DNA of 43,885 bases from a virus: positions 1 through 43,885 of the IMG/VR virus record IMGVR_UViG_3300036781_000262; one strand, 5' to 3'. The translations under genes and the position numbers were made by a program. Below the pieces are notes generated by a model. It was given only the letters and a program-made list of their open reading frames with translations. It was not told where the DNA came from and did not search any database. Positions 38,593-43,885 of the stretch are shown one piece after another; the first letter of the stretch is position 1, and every line of letters starts with the position of its first letter.

Positions 38593-39009
38593 ATGGGCCA
38601 ACGATTACATCTCTACGCATCCAAGAAACTCACGGTGCCTGAATTGTCAGCATGGATAGATTGCCGCGTTAAGGAATTATTTGAGGTACCTTTACCGGGC
38701 TTCGAGGAAGACTCTTATCGAAAGACCGAGGCCATGATGACGGCGCTAGATCGCCACCCTGCCAGCGAGCATCAGTTTGAGTGTGGGTCAACGTGGTCCA
38801 TTCAGGCATATCCTGACCTCGGTTGGACTGCGTGGGTTTGTACACCCGATAAGATCGAAGCAATCAAAGCCATGGCCCGCGAAGAAATGGCTACTCACAA
38901 GGGATTAAAATCCGCCCACCCCAATACCGATTGGACCATTGGCCCGCTATTCGACTGGCTGAACGCCCATATCGGATGGAATATCCTCGTGAACCACGAA
39001 GGAATCTAA
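38593..39009 (+). CDS. 138-residue hypothetical protein
   Basis: Begins MGQRLHLYASKKLTV and contains aromatic segments (CGSTWSIQAYPDLGWTAWVC near 64-83) and an IGPLFDWLNAHIGW block near the end. No signal or membrane helix. The pattern looks like a compact alpha/beta domain; no family is recognised. The 80-bp gap before it holds no gene. Confidence 0.6.
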   Translation: MGQRLHLYASKKLTVPELSAWIDCRVKELFEVPLPGFEEDSYRKTEAMMTALDRHPASEHQFECGSTWSIQAYPDLGWTAWVCTPDKIEAIKAMAREEMATHKGLKSAHPNTDWTIGPLFDWLNAHIGWNILVNHEGI

Positions 39010-39011
39010 GC

Positions 39012-39182
39012 ATGAAACCCCCGCTTAAAACTTGGGAGCCTCTTAACGATTGGGCCGTCCGGAATGGTTGGGACCGAGCCAAAGCCCTTTTGCAAGCCCT
39101 CTCCCATCCTGACGTAGAGTGGTCTTTGATGGATGAAGCGGTCCGGCTCGCCCCGAAAGAGCCCCATAAATCCAATGAGTAA
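39012..39182 (+). CDS. 56-residue hypothetical protein
   Basis: From ATG 39012 (MKPPLKTWEPLNDWAV), 2 bp after the previous stop. Trp-rich helical protein (RNGWDRAKALLQALSH). Its end overlaps the next gene start by 8 bp. Function unknown. Confidence 0.6.
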   Translation: MKPPLKTWEPLNDWAVRNGWDRAKALLQALSHPDVEWSLMDEAVRLAPKEPHKSNE

Positions 39183-39396
39183 CAACAACTTTGGGACAGC
39201 AGGAATGGTTCCGGATGAGAACTCCGGCCCGGCCACGGTGCCGCATGAAACACCTGCGTCTCATTCGCCCCGCGTAAAGGAATCAGGCCGCTATACGCCC
39301 GAACAAGCCGCCCACTTGGTTGAACATGGTTCGCCCGCATACCCCAAAGGTGTCGCTATCCTTGATCCTCGCGGATTAACCCGCTTCGCCCCATGA
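39175..39396 (+). CDS. 73-residue hypothetical protein
   Basis: From ATG 39175 (MSNNNFGTAGMVPDENSG), chosen because it overlaps the previous stop only slightly. Polar, mostly disordered N-terminal half, and a TPEQAAHLVEHGSPAY helix. Coupled to the next gene by a 4-bp overlap. No family is recognised. Confidence 0.55.
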   Translation: MSNNNFGTAGMVPDENSGPATVPHETPASHSPRVKESGRYTPEQAAHLVEHGSPAYPKGVAILDPRGLTRFAP

Positions 39397-39644
39397 ATAG
39401 ACGCTCCTTCTTCGGTATGGTTATCGGGCTTCCCTTGGCGGTTAAGGCATTGCTTAAACCAACCGCCCAATCCGGTAATGTTTTGGAAACGGGAACCATC
39501 ATTGAGTCCAGAAACGAGATTCATTCTGATGGCACCTATTCCCAGACGCTAGTTGGCTTCCGTGACAACGTTCTCACCACCCGCAAGTTTAGATGGGTTG
39601 AGGGTAGGCGTTACCTAATCTCCGAACACGCGCAAAAGACATGA
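39393..39644 (+). CDS. Small protein with a twin-arginine-like N-terminus
   Basis: An 83-residue protein starting MNRRSFFGMVIGLPLAVKA: two arginines, then Ser-Phe-Phe, then a moderately hydrophobic stretch, close to the Tat signal consensus. After it come about 60 polar residues with strands (SDGTYSQTLVGFRDN, RKFRWVEGRRYL). No AxA cut site is obvious, so it could be a Tat substrate, a membrane-anchored protein or coincidence. Coupled by 4-bp overlaps on both sides. Confidence 0.55.
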   Translation: MNRRSFFGMVIGLPLAVKALLKPTAQSGNVLETGTIIESRNEIHSDGTYSQTLVGFRDNVLTTRKFRWVEGRRYLISEHAQKT

Positions 39645-40360
39645 GCGATTCGCCCGAAAACCAGCCCACAGCGGCAATCCCACCACCCCCGCCCACCAAC
39701 TCAGTGCAGGTGGCCGCAGAAAGCAGCACCACAGCCATTCCTAGCCCCCTACAAGCTCCCTACGGCCTAAAGAAAGACGGCACCCCCAAGAAGAAACACA
39801 CTGGCGGTAAGAACGGAGCGCGCCCCCCCGGTATCCCCAACACCGCCCTAAAACGCACCTACGATCCTGAACAACTAGCCAAGGACGTAGCCATCACCCT
39901 CTCCAAAGGCCAAGGGATCATGCGCGCCCCCACCCTTCGCACCCTCTCTGAACCAGACCGCCGCTCCCTCGCCGCCTCCCTCCAAGAACCAGTAGAAGCC
40001 TTCAACGACCGCCTCGCCTCCAAACTCCGCTCCATAGCCGACAAACTAGCCGACTCCATCGAACACGACGTAGATAACGGCCTATTCAAACCCGGCGAGA
40101 AAGGCTTCATATTCTCCGTGATGCACGACAAACGCCTCTCCCTCGACGGCTCCCGCGCCCTCAACAACGCCTCAGTCAATGTAACCGTCAATAACTTCGG
40201 CCCCTCCCCCAAAGCCCAACTCCTCACTGAACTAGATGGGATGACCAACGTATCACCAAAGGTAATTGAGGTTAATCCAGACCAAACCAGTGTGCATACT
40301 GAGTCTATTTCAGGCCTTGTTGCTATGGATTCTCGCCCACGTAGCCAGAAAGTCAGTTAA
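39641..40360 (+). CDS. Hypothetical DNA-associated protein, possible terminase small subunit
   Basis: A 239-residue protein. The N-terminal 60 residues are Pro/Thr/Ser-rich with a GGKNGARPPGIPN basic patch. Residues about 85-155 are helical (SLAASLQEPVEAFNDRLASK and a second helix), then a strand (ASVNVTVNNFG) follows. Helix-plus-C-terminal-strand architecture resembles some small terminase subunits, but no clear DNA-binding motif is seen. The gene is very C-rich and G-poor on this strand, unlike the genes to its right. Confidence 0.4.
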   Translation: MSDSPENQPTAAIPPPPPTNSVQVAAESSTTAIPSPLQAPYGLKKDGTPKKKHTGGKNGARPPGIPNTALKRTYDPEQLAKDVAITLSKGQGIMRAPTLRTLSEPDRRSLAASLQEPVEAFNDRLASKLRSIADKLADSIEHDVDNGLFKPGEKGFIFSVMHDKRLSLDGSRALNNASVNVTVNNFGPSPKAQLLTELDGMTNVSPKVIEVNPDQTSVHTESISGLVAMDSRPRSQKVS

Positions 40361-40657
40361 CTAGACCGGTCTGTCTACCTCTACGCCGACCGGCAAAGGT
40401 TCTCATTTCTTGGCCGTAACACTAGATGACTGCCGTAAGTCATATCAACACCAACACTTTTACATTAGACATAATAAAGGTTGTGCGTTTAACACCTAGC
40501 TAATCGTGCATATTGCAAGAATCGGATAGGGGGCGGGGGGATCAGCCGAGCGGCTTCTCCTCTTATTATGATTCAATTCAGACCCTAAGGTTAGAATCCG
40601 CAGTGAAACCTTTGCTAAACCGTTAACCAAGTTTTAGATAAAAAACACAGTGAAATT
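40361..40657. promoter_or_regulatory. Long noncoding region, candidate origin/control region
   Basis: 297 bp without a credible gene. It contains an 8-bp palindrome GACCGGTC (40363-40370), a hairpin ATGACT/AGTCAT (about 40427-40444), an AT-rich stretch with TAATAA near 40470, a G run, an AGCC/GGCT hairpin, and an A/T-rich leader before the 40658 start. The strand composition flips from C-rich to G-rich across it, which often marks an origin or a switch of transcription direction. No iterons are visible. Confidence 0.4.
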
Positions 40658-41191
40658 ATGAATCATCTATCAATCATCGAGAAGCACGTTAAGGCCATTG
40701 AGTCTTCGTACCTAAATATTAAGACGGACGGTACGAGGGAGAAGGCTCGTTGGGCTATACACGGGCTGAATGGCAGGCTGTTTGCCGGGAATGAGTCTGT
40801 GGCTATTCCTGAGCCCGTACAAGCGTCCGTTCCGGTTGAGGCGGTCCTGACCCGTGAGGAAGGAAAGAGTGATTGTGGGGCGGTTTCTGTGGCTGCTAGT
40901 TTGCCAGTGGTGCCTGAGGAGCCTGCGATTGTGGGAGATTTGGAAGGGAGCGGGACGTTCTACCCGGAAACGGTCACTAGCCTGCCGGTGGAGATGATTG
41001 GGGGTTGGCCGGAGCGAGGGGAGATGGAGATTATGGGGCTGGCCCCGAATCGTAGACACCTGACAGCTAGCCTGCCGGATGGGCGGAAGGTATCAGTGGA
41101 GCGGACATTTGGGCGGTTGTGGAAGCCGGGGGAGAAGGTCCAATGCCGGATCGTTCGAGCTGGTGCGGCTCCATTGTTTCGGGTGGTGTAA
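40658..41191 (+). CDS. Hypothetical protein with an OB/SH3-like C-terminal domain
   Basis: A 177-residue protein. The N-terminus is helical (SIIEKHVKAIESSYLNI), the middle (45-100) is Val/Pro/Glu-rich and flexible, and the last 60 residues are beta-rich (MEIMGLAPNRRHLTASL, KVQCRIVRAGAAPLFRVV) like a small barrel. It could bind RNA or DNA. The gene is strongly G-rich on this strand. Function unknown. Confidence 0.55.
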   Translation: MNHLSIIEKHVKAIESSYLNIKTDGTREKARWAIHGLNGRLFAGNESVAIPEPVQASVPVEAVLTREEGKSDCGAVSVAASLPVVPEEPAIVGDLEGSGTFYPETVTSLPVEMIGGWPERGEMEIMGLAPNRRHLTASLPDGRKVSVERTFGRLWKPGEKVQCRIVRAGAAPLFRVV

Positions 41192-41199
41192 CAGCTCAT

Positions 41200-41256
41200 G
41201 GTATTCCTAATACCGCTATTGACACCCGATATGGTGTCGCTATCCCATAGCGGTAT
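41200..41256. promoter_or_regulatory. Nested inverted repeats upstream of the 41255 gene
   Basis: Four overlapping perfect pairings lie in 57 bp: GGTATT/AATACC (41200-41205 with 41209-41214), ATACCGCTAT/ATAGCGGTAT (41210-41219 with 41247-41256), GACACC/GGTGTC (41221-41226 with 41233-41238) and CGCTAT/ATAGCG (41238-41243 with 41247-41252). The outer and inner pairings exclude each other in part, so alternative structures or a pair of operators are possible. Confidence 0.55.
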
Positions 41257-41515
41257 GGCACGCAATTACATGTTTATCCGTCAGGAGGCCGAGGCGCTTG
41301 TTGACTTGCTGGAAGCCAATGCAGGTTTCCAGATTCACGACCACACGGCCCTAGATATGGCTACGGAGCTTAGGGAGATGTTCGGTATGTGCACGAAGGA
41401 GCAAGAGGCCGCCAACGTGGAAGCGCAGAAGAACGCAGGACCGGGAAAAACGATAAATCTGAACGTCACGGTTTACGAAGACCCTAACTTCTCAAAGTTT
41501 CCGTTCATCCCATGA
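41255..41515 (+). CDS. 86-residue hypothetical protein
   Basis: From ATG 41255 (MARNYMFIRQEAEALVDLL), directly at the end of an inverted-repeat cluster; the longer upstream frame would run through those repeats. An N-terminal helix pair and a final strand block (KTINLNVTVYEDPN) are visible. The last 4 bp overlap the next start. Function unknown. Confidence 0.55.
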   Translation: MARNYMFIRQEAEALVDLLEANAGFQIHDHTALDMATELREMFGMCTKEQEAANVEAQKNAGPGKTINLNVTVYEDPNFSKFPFIP

Positions 41516-42048
41516 AACACATCTGTACCAAGTGCGGCCACGCTGACGAGATCAACCCAGCCAAGCTCCTAGCGTCTATCCGTACCCCGAAGAAGGAGGC
41601 GGCTTGGAAGAGGAATGGGGAGAAGCTGAAGCAGATGTATGCGGAGGCTCGAATGGTTAAGGCTTCGTTTATTCCGGTGCCAAAGCCCGATTTCCCACAA
41701 ACAGCGGGACGTTTGCCAGACAAGCCCCGGCCGCCAGAGGACTACGTTTTTCCTATTCCCACCCGCCCAACCACCCTAGAAGGCAAGAAAGCCGCAGCTA
41801 TGGCAGCGTTGGCTGGGCGGCATAAAATAATGCCGGATGCACGTGAGTTACAAATGGGCACGTGGGATAAAGACCTCCACAACACGCCCCGCGCCCCCTT
41901 CGACGTAAACCTAGAGGGCGAACCCCACCGCGTAACCACTATGGGCAAGAAACTAGGCCTATTTTACTTAGGTGGAGGCGAACCAGTGTTTGCGCGTTAC
42001 CTTGAACCGGGCGAACTAGAGAAGTTCTGGGAACGGAGGATAAAATGA
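41512..42048 (+). CDS. 178-residue protein with an N-terminal CxxC knuckle
   Basis: Starts MKHICTKCGHADEI, a zinc-ribbon-like half site (C5, C8, with H11 close by). Basic and helical middle (KKEAAWKRNGEKLKQMYAEAR), a Pro-rich segment (residues 60-90), and a C-terminal LGLFYLGGGEPVFARYLEP region. The cysteine pair without a second pair suggests a dimeric or His-completed site. Function unknown. Confidence 0.55.
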   Translation: MKHICTKCGHADEINPAKLLASIRTPKKEAAWKRNGEKLKQMYAEARMVKASFIPVPKPDFPQTAGRLPDKPRPPEDYVFPIPTRPTTLEGKKAAAMAALAGRHKIMPDARELQMGTWDKDLHNTPRAPFDVNLEGEPHRVTTMGKKLGLFYLGGGEPVFARYLEPGELEKFWERRIK

Positions 42049-42308
42049 ACCCCGTAGGATATAAATGCAGGATGGGGGTCGTGCCCGCTTTTTCGGGAGA
42101 CTATGGAACAATCCTTTTCACGCCTAATTTCTCAAAATACATGGCGATGGTGAAGTGGAAGTCGGTCCATAGTAGAGGACGGCGCTTGAAATATTGGCGG
42201 CAGCTTCATGATGACCTCACCGAAGCGTTTCTCGTAATTAACCGGGAAATGTACGTTGCCGGTGAACCAGAAAACATGTGCCTCGTCCCTACAAAATTCA
42301 TCCAATGA
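42045..42308 (+). CDS. 87-residue hypothetical protein
   Basis: Starts MNPVGYKCRMGVVPAF, overlapping the previous stop (ATGA). Basic aromatic middle (YMAMVKWKSVHSRGRRLKYW) and an acidic C-terminal helix. No family is recognised. Confidence 0.6.
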   Translation: MNPVGYKCRMGVVPAFSGDYGTILFTPNFSKYMAMVKWKSVHSRGRRLKYWRQLHDDLTEAFLVINREMYVAGEPENMCLVPTKFIQ

Positions 42309-42556
42309 ACTGGCTAAAAAACATTTTTTGGCCACGCGCCCCGAAATATAAGGTGTTTACCATATTTTGGCATAAGTCACAAACCCTTGGTGGTGAAAGC
42401 ACATGTTTTTGGGATGAAATTGAAGTGGAAACAGGAATTACTTGGGTGACCCAACACTGTGCCCAATACGAAGCTGTAGACTCAGCGCAGGCCCGAGCCA
42501 TGCACCGCAGCGACAACCCCGGATGCGAGCCAACCTCAATCATCACTTGGACATGA
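42305..42556 (+). CDS. 83-residue Trp-rich hypothetical protein
   Basis: Starts MNWLKNIFWPRAPKYKVF. Trp and Cys are frequent, and beta strands dominate (KVFTIFWHKSQTLGG, CFWDEIEVETG). Both ends overlap neighbours by 4 bp. Function unknown. Confidence 0.6.
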   Translation: MNWLKNIFWPRAPKYKVFTIFWHKSQTLGGESTCFWDEIEVETGITWVTQHCAQYEAVDSAQARAMHRSDNPGCEPTSIITWT

Positions 42557-42642
42557 GCCTCTGGACCCGCTTAGACCGCCTCCTAAAATGGTTCGTTCGG
42601 CCCCGCACTAAACGTCGTTGGTACGATTGGGGGATGAAATGA
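42553..42642 (+). CDS. 29-residue basic microprotein
   Basis: ATG 42553 opens a 29-residue Arg/Trp-rich protein (MSLWTRLDRLLKWFVRP at the start, ending WGMK), with ATGA junctions on both sides. The arrangement makes translation plausible. An amphipathic basic helix is likely and could bind nucleic acid or membrane. Confidence 0.5.
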   Translation: MSLWTRLDRLLKWFVRPRTKRRWYDWGMK

Positions 42643-42941
42643 CACGCGAAGAAATAAAGGGAAGAATGACCCAAAATGGAAGCGGGTGGGCGATTGAATG
42701 GGAGTGTGTTGAAACCTGCTGGGCCGACGATCACCCCGTCTGCATCGACTTCATCATTTACGGTTCCGATGGTGGGGCCGTGATAAAATGCGGAATCAAG
42801 TGGGACGGTTGCTCGAACTGGATTGAACCCGAAAGCGGTTACTTTCACTTGTGCGGACTTCGCCACGTTGAAAACCTCTACTCCGCAATGGACATGTGCT
42901 ACACAATCGCCGGAAAGTATATGCCGGAGGCTTTGGAATGA
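42639..42941 (+). CDS. 100-residue hypothetical protein
   Basis: From ATG 42639 (MTREEIKGRMTQNGSG). Beta-rich with cysteines and aromatics (GWAIEWECVETCWADDHPVC, then KCGIKWDGCSNW). The six cysteines could bind metal. Coupled to both neighbours by ATGA overlaps. No family is recognised. Confidence 0.6.
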   Translation: MTREEIKGRMTQNGSGWAIEWECVETCWADDHPVCIDFIIYGSDGGAVIKCGIKWDGCSNWIEPESGYFHLCGLRHVENLYSAMDMCYTIAGKYMPEALE

Positions 42942-43471
42942 GCGATTTCTCCTCAATTCAAGCGTTGCTCGAAAAGCACGCCCCGAAACCTAAACCGCGC
43001 TTACCGGCCGCCAACGAGGTGCGGAGATTGGTCGTTAAATCACAAATTGTCGAAGGCCAGCGCGCCCCCGCGCATGTCGTCCAGTTCATCCATGCCCAAT
43101 ATTTAAAACACAAGAGTGTGAGAAAAGCGGCCAAGTCGGTCGGAATGGGGAGAACCACTGTTAGGCGAATGTTCAAGAACAACAGCCTAGAAGTGGTCCA
43201 ACAATTTCGACAGCCCGTTCGTTTCTGGAATGGCCGGAAGTATACCCTGAAATCTGATGGGTCTTGCTGGCGACGTACCCGGCGCGGCGAACAGTATATG
43301 TCACTCCACCGTGATATGTGGGAGGCCGCTAACGGCCCAATTTCAAAAGGAATGTGCGTGGTGGCCCTCGACGGCGATAACATCGACATTCGCCTCCCCA
43401 ATTTAAAGCTGATGACCCGCTCTGACTACATGAAACACCTAACGGCCCTCAGAATTAAGAAAGCCGCCTAA
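42938..43471 (+). CDS. HTH-HNH endonuclease-like protein
   Basis: A 177-residue protein from ATG 42938. A helix-turn-helix lies at about 58-80 (HKSVRKAAKSVGMGRTTVRRMF). The C-terminal half has an NUMOD-like strand region and SLHRDMWEAANGPISKGMCVV then LDGDNIDIRLPNLKLMTRSD (122-163), the HNH layout. The usual catalytic pair His-His is replaced: the site reads VVALDGDN, so activity may be reduced or the protein may only bind DNA. The fusion of HTH and HNH suggests a homing or regulatory role. Confidence 0.7.
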   Translation: MSDFSSIQALLEKHAPKPKPRLPAANEVRRLVVKSQIVEGQRAPAHVVQFIHAQYLKHKSVRKAAKSVGMGRTTVRRMFKNNSLEVVQQFRQPVRFWNGRKYTLKSDGSCWRRTRRGEQYMSLHRDMWEAANGPISKGMCVVALDGDNIDIRLPNLKLMTRSDYMKHLTALRIKKAA

Positions 43472-43562
43472 ATTTTCCCCGCTTCGATGGTAGCCGCGTT
43501 ATCCGACCTGTTTCGGAACCTTGAGCGCGTAGCGATAGTAAGAACGCAGGGGGTTATCTTTT
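43472..43562. other. Noncoding gap
   Basis: 91 bp between the HTH-HNH gene and the next small gene. A G-rich CAGGGGG lies about 10 bp before the 43563 start and may serve as a ribosome site. Nothing else is seen. Confidence 0.5.
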
Positions 43563-43751
43563 ATGAACGCCCAAATTATATTTCTTGTCCTAAAGGAAGG
43601 AACGTTAACCGAGCACAGCGTATCTCGGGATGTTGGCGTGAGTCCGATCTGTCGTTTCGTGGAAAACGAATTTGTCCACCGCGCCGGATGGGACTCCACA
43701 CCCCGTCAACATGCCCCATGGGGTTTAGAAATCTATGAACCTAATTATTGA
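43563..43751 (+). CDS. 62-residue hypothetical protein
   Basis: From ATG 43563 (MNAQIIFLVLKEGTLTEHS). A hydrophobic strand, then a charged helix and a Pro/Trp-containing end (STPRQHAPWGLEIYEPNY). A competing plus-strand frame at 43487-43738 has poorer composition. Its end overlaps the gene that crosses the contig join by 17 bp. Function unknown. Confidence 0.5.
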   Translation: MNAQIIFLVLKEGTLTEHSVSRDVGVSPICRFVENEFVHRAGWDSTPRQHAPWGLEIYEPNY

Positions 43752-43885
43752 AAGGCTGACGAAAATATCGGCCCGGGATTTGATCCAGATGGCAGAAAGC
43801 ATGGAGGTTGACGGCCAAGATTGGTGCATCCGAATGGATGCTTGGCTAGATCTTAGGGGGCCAAATGTTGGGCAGTGGGAAGCCG
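43735..43885 (+). CDS. Hypothetical protein, N-terminal part of the gene crossing the contig join
   Basis: ATG 43735 opens the frame that continues through the duplicated 127 bp and into 1-168, giving a 63-residue product. See the entry at 1-168 for its properties. Confidence 0.6.
   Translation, partial: MNLIIERLTKISARDLIQMAESMEVDGQDWCIRMDAWLDLRGPNVGQWEA
43759..43885. repeat. Contig-terminal direct repeat, right copy
   Basis: Second copy of the 127-bp terminal overlap, identical to bases 1-127. When it is collapsed the genome is a circle of 43,758 bp and the gene starting at 43735 continues without interruption into 1-168. Confidence 0.9.

Noticed and set aside
43487-43738. 83-codon plus-strand frame before the contig join
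   Set aside because: Composition is Arg/Cys/Pro-rich and it overlaps the better 62-residue frame at 43563-43751.
1-43885. CRISPR array or prophage integration module
   Set aside because: No regularly spaced repeats, no integrase, and no att-like direct repeats apart from the assembly overlap were seen.

Overview
The window is almost certainly a complete tailed bacteriophage genome recovered as a circular contig. Bases 1-127 are repeated exactly at 43759-43885, so the unique circle is 43,758 bp, and a 63-residue gene runs across the join (43735 onward into 1-168). The phage set is clear: large terminase, portal, scaffold, an SU10-type major capsid protein, a neck protein, internal virion proteins, fibre-like proteins and a membrane/lipoprotein lysis-type module. 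No tape measure, tail tube or sheath gene is visible, and two large Ala/Gly-rich proteins sit where podoviruses carry ejection proteins, so a short-tailed (podovirus-like) particle is inferred. No integrase, excisionase or clear CI-type repressor is seen. The host cannot be named; Shine-Dalgarno sequences are sparse and the lipoproteins imply a bacterium with a lipoprotein pathway.

Layout. 158-2236 (minus): a SAM methyltransferase, a GT-A-like glycosyltransferase and two small proteins. 2325-22996 (plus): head, neck, ejection, fibre and lysis genes, interrupted by two AT-rich HNH endonuclease genes (6787-7227 antisense, 10572-11225 sense). 23005-23047: a strong hairpin where the two large transcription units converge. 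23216-36559 (minus): about 35 small, mostly 4-bp-overlapping early genes, including RusA-like resolvase, a NUDIX/coiled-coil fusion, winged-helix proteins, a SWIM zinc finger, a replication-organiser-like protein, a possible Fe(II)/2OG dioxygenase, a nucleotidyltransferase-like protein, an HNH nuclease and a peptide deformylase. 36690-43758 (plus): a short gene and terminator, a gene-free stretch of about 1 kb that folds into a large ornate RNA, RNase HI, and a run of small genes ending in an HTH-HNH protein.

How it may work. No DNA polymerase, primase or helicase is recognised, so replication probably recruits the host replisome through the 30585-31139 protein, with RNase HI and RusA-like processing; a sharp C-rich to G-rich strand switch around 40361-40657 marks a candidate origin. 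The virion operon makes the particle; the distal module supplies two lipoproteins (one with signal-peptidase-like motifs), a four-helix membrane protein and a one-helix holin-like protein, but no recognisable endolysin.

The most exciting element is the non-coding region 37029-37958: several long-range helices of 10-18 bp, GNRA hairpins, a motif present three times, and a tRNA-like T-arm/acceptor carried on a 25-bp stem. It resembles in kind the giant phage RNAs such as GOLLD and ROOL, but whether it belongs to a known family cannot be decided here.
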